From the NCBI GenBank assembly GCA_005881055.1, contig VBHW01000045.1, positions 1 through 6,743 of the forward strand: a DNA stretch of 6,743 nucleotides, written 5' to 3'. The first letter of the stretch is position 1, and each line of letters starts with the position of its first letter. The notes under the pieces were generated by a model, which did not search any database, had not been told where the DNA came from, and worked only from the letters and a program-made list of their open reading frames with translations. Source of the DNA: Chloroflexota bacterium (GTDB lineage: Bacteria; Chloroflexota; Limnocylindria; Limnocylindrales; CSP1-4). Shown here in pieces: positions 1-6,643 of this stretch. The translations under genes and the position numbers were made by a program.

Positions 1-2308
1 CGATCACCGACGGGTCCATCGCGTCCTTGACGACGAGGGCCGCGATCCGCGCATGCCAGGCGCCCACGGCGTCGCCGCGTCCCTCGGCATCGGCCAGCGC
101 CGAGCCGGCGGATCCGGCGGCAGACTCCAGCTCCCCGACGGCGAACTGCGCGGCCGACAGCTCGACGAGCCGGCCCGTGCGCTCCTGGCGGCCTGACCCC
201 GTCAGGTCGGCCGATCGTGACAGCAGCCGCACCGCGCTCCGCGCATCGCCGCGGTCGCGTGCCCGGATGCCGACTCCCCAGAGCAGGTCACTTGCACGGC
301 GCGCGAGTGCTGCGGGCCGGTCGGTGCCGGGGTTCAGCTGCGACCGGTAGGTGGCCGCCTGCTCGAGGTGGTAGGCGATCGTCTCCTCGGACTCGGGCCG
401 GTCGCCGGAGGTCCGTCGCAGCCACGCGACGAACCGCTCATGCAGGTCCGCCCGCTCGGCCTTGGGCATGCCGCCGTACGCCGCGTCGCGGACGAGCAGG
501 TGGCGAAACCGGAACCCTCCGTCGGACGGGGAGCCGTCGACGTCCGGGCGGATGAGCTCCCGGCGGACGAGCGTCGCCAGCTGCGTCGGTAGCGCCGGCC
601 GCTCTTCGGCTGGCGTCAGCTCCGCGAGAGCGTCCAGCGAGAACTGCTTGCCGACGACGGACGCCCGCTCGATCGCATCGCGCTCGCCCGCGGCCAGCCG
701 GTCGATCCTCGCGGAGATGAGCGCCGCGATCGAAGGCGGGACGACGAGATCCGCGAGATCGTCGACGGGGACCCACCCGTCGCCGCCACGGCGCAGCCGG
801 CCCTCGTCGACGAGCATCGCCACGAGCTCCTCGACGAAGAGCGGGTTGCCCTCGCCTGCGTCGGCGATCCTGCCGGCGACGTCCTCGGGCACGTGCGACC
901 CACCGAGCAGGTTCGTCGCCAGCTGCGCCGCGTCCTCCGTCGAGAGCGGCTCGAGCAGCGTCGTCGTCGCGTTCCGCTTCCCGGCGCCCCACCTCGGACG
1001 GATGTCGAGGAGGTCGGGCCTCGCCATGCCGACGACGAGGATCGGGGCGTTGCGGCTCCAGTCGGCGACCCCCGCGACGAGGTCGAGCAGCGTGGCCTCG
1101 GCCCAGTGGAGGTCGTCGAGGACGACGACGAGCGGACGTTCGGCCGCGAGCGTCTCGTACAGTCGCCGTGTCGCCCAGGCGATCTCCTCCGCGCGGGCCG
1201 CCGAGCCATCCACGCCGAGCGCCCCGAGCAGGCCGTCCGCGGCCGCGTCCGCGCGCCGCTGCCCGGCGAGGACCTCGAGGAGCCGCCGCCGGCTCTCCGC
1301 CGCGTCCTCCCCATCGGCGAGTCCGGCACCCGCGCGGATCGTCTCGGCCACGGCACGGTACGTGATCCCCTCGCCGTAGGAGAGGCACCGGCCGCGCAGG
1401 ACCGTCGCCCCGTCGCGCAGCGAGTCGAGGAACTCGCGGACGAGCCGGCTCTTGCCGACGCCCGGTGCGCCGAGGACCGTCACGAGATGACAGCTGCTCG
1501 CAGCCCGCGACCGGTCGAAGGCATCGCGCAGGGTCCGGAGCTCACGGTGGCGCCCGACGAGCGGTGACGTCATGCGGCGCTCCGGCAGCCGGTCGACGGA
1601 CCCGAGCCCGACGAGCCGGTGGGCGGCGATCGCTTCCGACCTGCCGCGCACCGCCAGCGGCGCGAGCGCCTCGGTCGAGGCGGAGCCACGTATCAGCCGG
1701 GCGGTCGCCGGCCCGAGGAGGACGTGGCCGGGTTGGGCCGCCTGCTCGAGTCGCGCCGCGACGTTCACGGCGTCGCCGGTGACGAACGTGCTCTCGCTCG
1801 AGGGGTCGTCCGGATCGCTCGCGAAGACCTCGCCCGTGTTGACGCCCGTGCGCGTCGCGAGCCGGACGTTCCAGTCACGCTCGAGCTCCACGTTCAGGCG
1901 ATCGAGGGCAGTGCGCATCTCGTCCGCCGCGGTCACCGCCCGGAGCGCGTCGTCCTCGTGGAGCGTCGGGTATCCGAACACGGCCATGATCGCGTCGCCG
2001 ATGAACTTCTCGACGGTGCCGCCGTGCCGCTCGATGACGTCGCGCATCGCCCCGAAGTAGCGCTCGATGACGCGCCGGACGGACTCCGGGTCGAGCCGCT
2101 CGCCGAGGCCCGTCGAATCCGCGAGATCCGTGAACAGGACGGTGACGGTCCGCCTGGTCTCGCGCGGGCCGTTCGGTCGACGTTCGGTATCGACGGCCGT
2201 CACGGTTCGGCCGGCGGTGTCTTGGTCCCCCGGGAGCGCCGAGCCGCACGTCATGCAGAAGCGGGCGTTCGTGGGATTCGCCGCGGAACAGGACGGGCAG
2301 GCGGCCAT
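1..2308 (-). CDS. Zinc-ribbon / class III adenylate cyclase / AAA ATPase signalling protein (C-terminus cut by window edge)
   Basis: The frame is open from the ATG at 2308 to the window edge, giving 769 visible residues. Residues 4-21 form a CxxC-x10-CxxC zinc ribbon (C4, C7, C18, C21), which fixes the start; no in-frame start lies close upstream. A class III nucleotide cyclase domain spans about 53-235. Metal-binding Asp61 (in FTDL) and Asp105 (in KFIGD) are present. So are Lys101 and Asp179, which select adenine, and Asn182 and Arg186 (NVAAR), which stabilise the transition state. A catalytically competent cytosolic adenylate cyclase is therefore expected. From about 249 (LVGRHREL) a STAND-like AAA ATPase follows, with Walker A GAPGVGKS (K286), Walker B VVVLDD (D398-D399) then LHWAE, GNPLFVEEL (487-495) and FRFRHLLVRDAAY (599-611). 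The alanine-rich stretch after about 660 resembles the start of TPR-type repeats, but the remainder is missing. It lies 26 bp after the second fabF with no obvious terminator and only a weak SD, so co-transcription is likely. The signal it senses is unknown. Confidence 0.93.
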   Translation of the reverse strand, partial: MAACPSCSAANPTNARFCMTCGSALPGDQDTAGRTVTAVDTERRPNGPRETRRTVTVLFTDLADSTGLGERLDPESVRRVIERYFGAMRDVIERHGGTVEKFIGDAIMAVFGYPTLHEDDALRAVTAADEMRTALDRLNVELERDWNVRLATRTGVNTGEVFASDPDDPSSESTFVTGDAVNVAARLEQAAQPGHVLLGPATARLIRGSASTEALAPLAVRGRSEAIAAHRLVGLGSVDRLPERRMTSPLVGRHRELRTLRDAFDRSRAASSCHLVTVLGAPGVGKSRLVREFLDSLRDGATVLRGRCLSYGEGITYRAVAETIRAGAGLADGEDAAESRRRLLEVLAGQRRADAAADGLLGALGVDGSAARAEEIAWATRRLYETLAAERPLVVVLDDLHWAEATLLDLVAGVADWSRNAPILVVGMARPDLLDIRPRWGAGKRNATTTLLEPLSTEDAAQLATNLLGGSHVPEDVAGRIADAGEGNPLFVEELVAMLVDEGRLRRGGDGWVPVDDLADLVVPPSIAALISARIDRLAAGERDAIERASVVGKQFSLDALAELTPAEERPALPTQLATLVRRELIRPDVDGSPSDGGFRFRHLLVRDAAYGGMPKAERADLHERFVAWLRRTSGDRPESEETIAYHLEQAATYRSQLNPGTDRPAALARRASDLLWGVGIRARDRGDARSAVRLLSRSADLTGSGRQERTGRLVELSAAQFAVGELESAAGSAGSALADAEGRGDAVGAWHARIAALVVKDAMDPSVI

Positions 2309-2334
2309 CGCCGGAGTGTACGAGGACGCCGTCG

Positions 2335-3612
2335 TCAGCCCTCGAATCGCCGGAAGATCGCCACCGCGTTCTGCCCGCCGAAACCGAAGCCGTTGATCAT
2401 CGCCGTGTCGACGCGGGCCTTGCGCTTCACGAGCGGGACGTAGTCGAGGTTGCACTCGGGCAGGTCGGGGTTCTCGAGGTTCGCGGTCGGCGGGATCCAG
2501 CCCTCCCGGATCGCCCCGATCGCCGTCAGGCCCGATGCGGCCGCGGCCGCGCCGAGGAGGTGCCCGATCATCGACTTCGGCGAGCTGATCGGCACGCGCG
2601 CCGCGCGGTCGCCGAACGCCGATTTGATCGCCCGCGTCTCGGTGATGTCGTTGAGGGGCGTCGACGTCCCGTGGGCGACGACGTAGTCGACATCCCCAGG
2701 CCCGACCCCCGCGTCCCGCATCGCCCGCGTCATCGCCATGGCGGCGCCCCGCCCGGTGGGCTCCGGCGCGCTGATGTGGAACGCGTCGGCGGTCAGCGCT
2801 GCCCCGATGACCTCGGCCTGGATGCGGTCGCCTGCGCCGCGGTCGAGGGCATGGGCGACCGATTCGATGACGACGCATGCTGCACCCTCGCCGAACACGA
2901 AGCCGTCCCGGTCGCGGTCGAAGGGACGCGAGGCGTGCGTCGGGTCGTCGTTCCGCTTCGAGAGGGCGCCCATGTTGCCCAGTGCCGCGAAGGCGATCGG
3001 CAGGAGCGCCGCCTCGGACCCACCCGCGATGACGACGTCGCACTCGCCCGAGCGGATGAGCCTGAGGGCGTCCTGGAACGCGATGACGCTGCTCGCGCAT
3101 GCCGCGACCTGCGTGATGACCGGTCCGGTGATCGCGTAGCGCATGCTCACCTGGGCCGCGGCCATCGAGCCCGACAGGGCCGGGATCGCGAACGGGCTCA
3201 CCTGCCCGGGCCCCTTCGCCGCAAGGGTCGCCGTCCCCTCGATGACCTGCTCCATGCCGCCGCCGCCGGTGTTGAGGACGACGGCAGCCCGATCCCGCTG
3301 GTCCGGCGACCAGTCCGAGAAGTCGAGCCCCGCGTGGTCGACGGCCTCGACCGCGGCGGCCATCCCGAAGTGGATGAAGCGGCTCATCCGACGCGCCATC
3401 TTGCGATCCATCGCCGTCGTCGGATCGAAGTCCTTCACCTCGGCGGCGATCCGCACGTCGAAGCCGGTGGGATCGAAGGAGGTGATCGGCCCGGCCCCGG
3501 AGCGCCCGGCGAGCAGGCTCTCCCAGAAGGTCGTCGCGTCGTTGCCGATCGGCGTCACCGCGCCGAGGCCGGTCACGACGGCGCGGCGGGCAGGATCGGT
3601 ACCGGGTGGCAC
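2335..3612 (-). CDS. fabF: 3-oxoacyl-ACP synthase II (KAS II), second copy
   Basis: This 425-residue protein matches the usual FabF length (about 410-420) and the thiolase-fold condensing enzymes. It would condense malonyl-ACP with acyl-ACP during fatty acid elongation in the cytosol. The N-terminal half starts with RRAVVTGLGAVTPIGN (9-24) and carries the nucleophile Cys172 in VAACASS. The C-terminal half carries His314 (AHGTSTPLND), Lys346 and His351 (SPKSMIGHLLG). The glycine-rich end is GFGFGGQN, with Phe409 and Phe411 at the gate positions. The retained Cys rules out a chain-length-factor type partner. The start is the GTG at 3612, preceded by AGGTGA with 7-nt spacing. It stands apart from the other fabF by 748 bp, so it probably has its own promoter. 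The cyclase gene follows after 26 bp. KAS I (FabB) is a possible alternative, but the motifs and length favour FabF. The reason for a second copy is not evident from sequence. Confidence 0.93.
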   Translation of the reverse strand: MPPGTDPARRAVVTGLGAVTPIGNDATTFWESLLAGRSGAGPITSFDPTGFDVRIAAEVKDFDPTTAMDRKMARRMSRFIHFGMAAAVEAVDHAGLDFSDWSPDQRDRAAVVLNTGGGGMEQVIEGTATLAAKGPGQVSPFAIPALSGSMAAAQVSMRYAITGPVITQVAACASSVIAFQDALRLIRSGECDVVIAGGSEAALLPIAFAALGNMGALSKRNDDPTHASRPFDRDRDGFVFGEGAACVVIESVAHALDRGAGDRIQAEVIGAALTADAFHISAPEPTGRGAAMAMTRAMRDAGVGPGDVDYVVAHGTSTPLNDITETRAIKSAFGDRAARVPISSPKSMIGHLLGAAAAASGLTAIGAIREGWIPPTANLENPDLPECNLDYVPLVKRKARVDTAMINGFGFGGQNAVAIFRRFEG

Positions 3613-3619
3613 GCTGGCA

Positions 3620-3625
3620 TCACCT
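3620..3625 (-). promoter_or_regulatory. Shine-Dalgarno of the second fabF
   Basis: The minus strand reads AGGTGA here, followed by seven bases and then the GTG at 3612. This decides the start of the second fabF. A competing ATG at 3620 is out of frame with the gene and overlaps the SD. Confidence 0.7.
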
Positions 3626-3648
3626 CGCGGGACTTCGTGGGTGCGTGG

Positions 3649-3654
3649 ATTGTA
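3649..3654 (-). promoter_or_regulatory. Candidate -10 box for the second fabF
   Basis: The minus strand reads TACAAT (5 of 6 to TATAAT), a conspicuous A/T-rich hexamer in GC-rich surroundings and 36 bp before the start codon. It would give a leader of about 30 nt containing the SD. No convincing -35 is seen at 16-18 bp spacing, so the site may be weak or need an activator. The box sits inside a small inverted repeat GGAT-TGT-ATCC (3647-3657). Confidence 0.4.
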
Positions 3655-3742
3655 TCCGGGTGCTGCGTGCCTCCTCGCCGGTGCAAGGCGCGCTCGCCGA
3701 CGGGTCTGCGAAGAGGGCTCGGCGGGCAGAGACTTCTGGTGC

Positions 3743-3762
3743 TGATGCCCGTCGGGGCATCA
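3743..3762. repeat. Palindrome copy 1 of the ATGCCC...GGGCAT family
   Basis: TGATGCCC-GTCG-GGGCATCA is a perfect inverted repeat with 8-bp arms and a 4-nt centre. It lies in the divergent region, about 90 bp upstream of the TACAAT box of the second fabF. No T-run follows on either strand, so an operator is more likely than an intrinsic terminator. Confidence 0.75.
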
Positions 3763-3804
3763 CCCAGGCGCGAACGGAGACAGGGTGCTTCGGCACGCCA
3801 ACTC

Positions 3805-3823
3805 GATGCCCCCAGGGGGCATA
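3805..3823. repeat. Palindrome copy 2 of the ATGCCC...GGGCAT family
   Basis: ATGCCCCC-A-GGGGGCAT (3806-3822) is a perfect inverted repeat with 8-bp arms around a single base. It is about 100 bp upstream of the XRE start codon, and its centre is about 61 bp from that of copy 1. It is one base longer than the other copies and is followed two bases later by ATGACGTG, an octamer also found beside copy 3. Confidence 0.75.
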
Positions 3824-3922
3824 CATGACGTGCGAGCGCAGGCGGCTCGAGTCGATTGGGCAGAAGCGCGGGTCGATCGACAGCGAAGTCCCAGGCAATC
3901 GGCGGATGGTTGAATCCGATGC

Positions 3923-4183
3923 GTGCCCTATCACGCCCGCACTCCGCATCCTGCGACGGCACGGCTCCTGCGAACCGTCGGATTCCTCGGGCGCAACCTG
4001 CGCGTGGCGGAGGGCCTGAGCCAGCGGGAGCTCGAGCGGCTTTCGGGCGTCGACCAGACGACGATCTCGCGCTTCGAACGCGGCCTGGCGCCGGGTCTCC
4101 GACTCGAGCGCGTCGCAACGATCATGGCCGTCCTCGGAGTCGACCACCTCCGGTCGACCACCGGCACCCACGACCACCGATGA
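3923..4183 (+). CDS. Small XRE-family helix-turn-helix DNA-binding protein
   Basis: The protein has 86 residues and is essentially a single Cro/C1-type (XRE) helix-turn-helix domain. Its core is LRVAEGLSQRELERLSGV followed by DQTTISRFERG (about residues 27-55). Family knowledge makes the DQTTISRFE segment the DNA-recognition helix. The PGLRLERVATIMAVLGV stretch that follows fits the last domain helices. No sensor, protease or membrane domain is present, so it should act as a small, probably dimeric, repressor or activator. The start is the GTG at 3923: an in-frame TGA at 3911-3913 excludes anything longer, and no strong SD is seen. It is the only plus-strand gene, divergent from the second fabF and convergent with the first. 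Two palindromes of one family lie on each side, suggesting self-regulation. No toxin partner is visible, which argues against an ordinary antitoxin. Its target is inferred, not shown. Confidence 0.85.
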   Translation: MPYHARTPHPATARLLRTVGFLGRNLRVAEGLSQRELERLSGVDQTTISRFERGLAPGLRLERVATIMAVLGVDHLRSTTGTHDHR

Positions 4184-4187
4184 CGTG

Positions 4188-4205
4188 TATGCCCCGGCGG
4201 GCATC
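4188..4205. repeat. Palindrome copy 3 of the ATGCCC...GGGCAT family
   Basis: ATGCCC-CGGC-GGGCAT (4189-4204) is a perfect inverted repeat with 6-bp arms. On the minus strand its 18-mer differs from the corresponding 18 bases of copy 1 at only two positions. It begins about five bases after the XRE stop codon, so it could also fold as a 3' hairpin of that transcript, although no T-run follows. Confidence 0.7.
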
Positions 4206-4258
4206 GATCCGGGCGGGACAGACCGTGCTCCCGTGCTCGGAAACGCGGATATCGGGAT

Positions 4259-4276
4259 GATGCCCCCAGGGGCATC
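4259..4276. repeat. Palindrome copy 4 of the ATGCCC...GGGCAT family
   Basis: GATGCCCC-CA-GGGGCATC is a perfect inverted repeat with 8-bp arms and a 2-nt centre. It lies between the convergent XRE and first fabF genes, about 71 bp centre-to-centre from copy 3. The convergent gap needs no promoter for either neighbour, so a plain operator role is less obvious here than for copies 1 and 2. Confidence 0.75.
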
Positions 4277-4328
4277 GCGGGCAAGACCGTTGTCGACAGC
4301 CGCACGCACGGAGATACGCGGACCGCTC

Positions 4329-4344
4329 CGACGGCGCACCGTCG
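4329..4344 (-). terminator. Possible 3' hairpin after the first fabF
   Basis: CGACGG-CGCA-CCGTCG gives a 6-bp perfect stem with a 4-nt loop, starting 17 bases past the first fabF stop on the minus strand. No U-tract follows, so this is at best a weak or factor-dependent terminator or an mRNA 3' stabiliser. Confidence 0.25.
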
Positions 4345-4360
4345 ACTGGCCCGCCGCTCC

Positions 4361-5623
4361 TCAGTCCCCGTCGTAGCGCTTGAAGATCACCGCGCCGTTG
4401 TGGCCGCCCAGGCCGATGTTGTTCGACAGGGCATAGCGCACCTTCATCGGCGTCGCCTCCGCGACGACCCAGAGGTCGCATTCCGGGTCGGGGTCGCGAT
4501 AGTTGACCGTCGGGGGCACGCATTGCTCGGCGACGGTCATGACCGTCGCGAACGCCTCGAACGAACCGGCGGCGCCCATCATGTGGCCGGTCATCGACTT
4601 CGTCCCGCTGATCGCGATCTTCGGCGTGTGCTCGCCGAACACGGTCCAGATCGCCTCGGCCTCGCGCTTGTCGCCGAGCGGTGTCGAGGTCCCGTGCGGG
4701 TTGATGACGTCCACCTCGTCGCCCGGCACCCCGCGTCGGTCGAGCGCCATCTTCATCGCCCGGGCCGAGCCGGCGCCGCCCTCGACCGGCTGGATCATGT
4801 CCCAGCCGTCCGCCGCCGAGCCGTAGCCCACGACCTCGGCATAGATGTGCGCGCCGCGCGCCTTCGCGAGCTCGAGGTCCTCGAGGAACAGGCAGCCGGC
4901 GCCCTCGCCGAGGACGAACCCGTCGCGCGTCAGGTCGAACGGGCGCGACACGGTCTCGAGGCCCTCGCCGGGACGGGGCATCCCCAGGCCGCGCATGTTC
5001 CCGAACCCCGCGTGGGCGACCTCGAGGAGTGGCATCTCGGCCGAGCCGCTGATCACCGCGATGCAGTCGCCGCGGCGGATCGCCTCGGCACCCTCCGCGA
5101 CGTTGTGCGTCCCGGTTGCGCAGGCTGACACGATGCAGATGTTGTGGCCGATGGCCCCGGTCTCGATCGCGATCATCCCGGACGTCGAGTCGACGAGCCC
5201 GTTGGCGATGAACGTCGGTGGAACCGCCCGCGGGCCGCGCTCCTGGAGCGTGCGCCAGCTGTCGATCATGAGCTGCTGGCCGCCCGCGCCCGAGCCGAAC
5301 ACGACGCCGACCTCGGTCCGGTTCTCGTCGCCGATCTCGAAGCCCGAATCGGCGACTGCCTGCTTCGCGGCGGCGACGCCGTACTGCAGGCTGACCTCGG
5401 TCCGCCGGATCGCCTTCGCATCGAGCCATTCGGTCGGTTCGAAGCCCTTGACCTCGCCGGCCACCTTGGCCTCATACCGACTCGCGTCGAACCGCGTGAT
5501 CTCGCCGAGGCCGCTCCGGCCGCGCACGAGGTTGTCCCAGGCCGTCTGCTTGTCGTTGCCGACGGGGCTGATGACGCCGAGGCCGGTGACTGCGACGCGG
5601 CGGGTGTAGTCGGGTGTACGCAC
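4361..5623 (-). CDS. fabF: 3-oxoacyl-ACP synthase II (KAS II), first copy
   Basis: This 420-residue condensing enzyme is FabF-like over its whole length, from RRVAVTGLGVISPVGN (8-23) to a C-terminal GLGGHNGAVIFKRY. Catalytic residues are Cys168 (SACATGTH), His310 (NPHGTSTPLGD), Lys342 and His347 (GTKSMTGHMMG). It would extend acyl-ACP with malonyl-ACP in the cytosol. At the gate motif it reads NNIGLGGHN, so Ile403 and Leu405 occupy positions that are Phe in E. coli FabF (Phe398, Phe400) and in the second copy here. Residues 205-230 (GFGNMRGLGMPRPGEGLETVSRPFD) are slightly longer than the matching loop in the second copy. The start is the GTG at 5623, and GGAGAT at 5635-5640 is a rather distant SD (11 nt). 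It follows fabD by 51 bp and is very likely co-transcribed with it. Confidence 0.94.
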   Translation of the reverse strand: MRTPDYTRRVAVTGLGVISPVGNDKQTAWDNLVRGRSGLGEITRFDASRYEAKVAGEVKGFEPTEWLDAKAIRRTEVSLQYGVAAAKQAVADSGFEIGDENRTEVGVVFGSGAGGQQLMIDSWRTLQERGPRAVPPTFIANGLVDSTSGMIAIETGAIGHNICIVSACATGTHNVAEGAEAIRRGDCIAVISGSAEMPLLEVAHAGFGNMRGLGMPRPGEGLETVSRPFDLTRDGFVLGEGAGCLFLEDLELAKARGAHIYAEVVGYGSAADGWDMIQPVEGGAGSARAMKMALDRRGVPGDEVDVINPHGTSTPLGDKREAEAIWTVFGEHTPKIAISGTKSMTGHMMGAAGSFEAFATVMTVAEQCVPPTVNYRDPDPECDLWVVAEATPMKVRYALSNNIGLGGHNGAVIFKRYDGD

Positions 5624-5634
5624 AGTGCTCGTGG

Positions 5635-5640
5635 ATCTCC
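5635..5640 (-). promoter_or_regulatory. Shine-Dalgarno candidate of the first fabF
   Basis: GGAGAT on the minus strand lies 11 nt before the GTG start at 5623, which is longer than usual spacing. No other in-frame start is found between the fabD stop and this GTG. Confidence 0.45.
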
Positions 5641-5674
5641 AGTCGGTGGGCGTCGGAAGGGCGCGTGGGCTCGA

Positions 5675-6640
5675 TCAGGCGGTGGCGGTGGTCGCAAGCG
5701 GGATCGCGAGTCGATCAGGGGCCGCGGGATCGTCCGTCGCGATGGCCTCGACGTCCGGCGCGATCCGCTTGATGAGGCCGCAGAGCACGCGCCCCGGGCC
5801 GATCTCGATGAACGTGTCGACGCCGGCCGCGACCATTCGCTCGACGGCGCCGGTCCAGTCGACGCCCGTGGTGAGGTGGTCGACGAGCTCGTTCCGGCAT
5901 CCCTCCGCGGTCGTGAGGAGGCGACCGTCCGCGTTCGCGAGCAGCGGCGGGTCCGGGTCGGCGAACTCCACCTCGGCCAGCACGTCCCGCATCCCCTCGG
6001 CGGCAGTGGCCATGAGCGGGGAGTGGGCCGCCACGCTCACCGGCAGCTCGATCGCCCGCCGCGCCCCGAGCTCGCGGGCGATCGCGAGGGACGCCTCCAC
6101 GGCCGTCTGCTCGCCGCTCACCACGATCTGGCCGGGCGAGTTGCGGTTCGCGACCCCGAACGTGCCGTGCAGCCGGGCAGCCACCAGCAGCTCGGGCAGG
6201 CGGCCCTCCTCGAGGCCGATGATCGCGGCCATGCGGCCCGGCCGACCCTCCCCGGCGGCCTGCATGAGCCGGCCGCGTTCGCGCACGAGGCGGATCCCGT
6301 CGGCGAAGCCGAGAGCCCCGGCCGCGACGAGTGCTGAGTACTGGCCCATGGAATGCCCGGCCGCGAAGGCTGGGCGTGGCGCCCCGACGGCCGTGCCTGC
6401 CCAGCGATCGCGCAGCGCCGCGAGATAGGCGATCGACGTTGCGAGGAGCGCCGGCTGTGCGTTCGCGGTGAGGTCGAGCGCCTCGGCCGGACCTTCCCAC
6501 GCGAGCTGGCTGATCGGTTCGCCGAGGGCGTCGTCCGCCTCGCCGAACACGGCCGCGGCAGCCGAAGAGGCGGCGGCGAGGGCCTGTCCCATGCCGACGG
6601 CCTGGGATCCCTGGCCGGGAAACACGAATGCGGTGGTCAT
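5675..6640 (-). CDS. fabD: Malonyl-CoA:ACP transacylase
   Basis: This 321-residue protein (E. coli FabD has about 309) transfers malonyl from CoA to acyl carrier protein, supplying the FabF condensing enzymes. It opens with the family hallmark MTTAFVFPGQGSQ (oxyanion Gln10). It carries the nucleophile Ser97 in GHSMGQYSALVAAGAL, the malonyl-binding Arg122 (RERGRLMQ), the catalytic His206 (VSVAAHSPLM) and the NRNSPGQIVVSG segment (165-176). The ATG at 6640 is chosen because the conserved N-terminus begins there and AGGAG lies just upstream. An in-frame ATG at 6721 would add 27 residues of low-complexity sequence unlike FabD. Residue 100 is Gln where many FabDs have Glu after GHSLG, and His255 (LVDHL) stands where E. 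coli has Gln250. It is the first gene of the visible fabD-fabF pair; acpP and fabG, often neighbours elsewhere, are absent between them. Confidence 0.96.
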   Translation of the reverse strand: MTTAFVFPGQGSQAVGMGQALAAASSAAAAVFGEADDALGEPISQLAWEGPAEALDLTANAQPALLATSIAYLAALRDRWAGTAVGAPRPAFAAGHSMGQYSALVAAGALGFADGIRLVRERGRLMQAAGEGRPGRMAAIIGLEEGRLPELLVAARLHGTFGVANRNSPGQIVVSGEQTAVEASLAIARELGARRAIELPVSVAAHSPLMATAAEGMRDVLAEVEFADPDPPLLANADGRLLTTAEGCRNELVDHLTTGVDWTGAVERMVAAGVDTFIEIGPGRVLCGLIKRIAPDVEAIATDDPAAPDRLAIPLATTATA

Positions 6641-6643
6641 GCG

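Larger units (their letters stand above)
3613..3922. other. 310-bp divergent intergenic region between second fabF and XRE gene
   Basis: No gene is supported here. Reading frames across it have no family signature and unusual composition for this genome. It holds the second fabF's SD and TACAAT box at its left end, palindromes 1 and 2 in the middle, and a small GTGC-TTCG-GCAC hairpin (3785-3796) between them. It must contain the promoter of the plus-strand XRE gene. TTGGGC at 3856-3861 is a possible -35, but no matching -10 is seen at normal spacing. Confidence 0.6.

Noticed and set aside
2335..3612. Second fabF as an inactive chain-length-factor or polyketide partner
   Set aside because: Cys172, His314, Lys346 and His351 are all present, and there are no polyketide synthase genes nearby.
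2560..3828. Plus-strand open frame of 422 codons opposite the second fabF
   Set aside because: It is rich in Arg, Asp and Gly with no family pattern, and the opposite strand encodes a complete FabF with all catalytic residues.
3743..4276. CRISPR-like repeat array
   Set aside because: The four units are short palindromes at irregular distances, and a coding gene lies between the pairs.
4188..4276. Palindromes 3 and 4 as intrinsic terminators for the convergent genes
   Set aside because: Neither is followed by a T-run on either strand. Near-identical copies occur upstream of genes on the other side of the XRE gene, where a terminator makes less sense. A 3' hairpin role for copy 3 is not fully excluded.
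3620..4339. Minus-strand open frame of 239 codons across the fabF-fabF gap
   Set aside because: It overlaps the well-supported XRE gene antisense, shows no recognisable motif, and spans all four palindromes. Long open frames arise easily at this GC content.
5144..6337. Plus-strand open frame of 397 codons opposite fabF and fabD
   Set aside because: It crosses two real genes and their spacer and has no motif, so it is a GC-driven antisense shadow.
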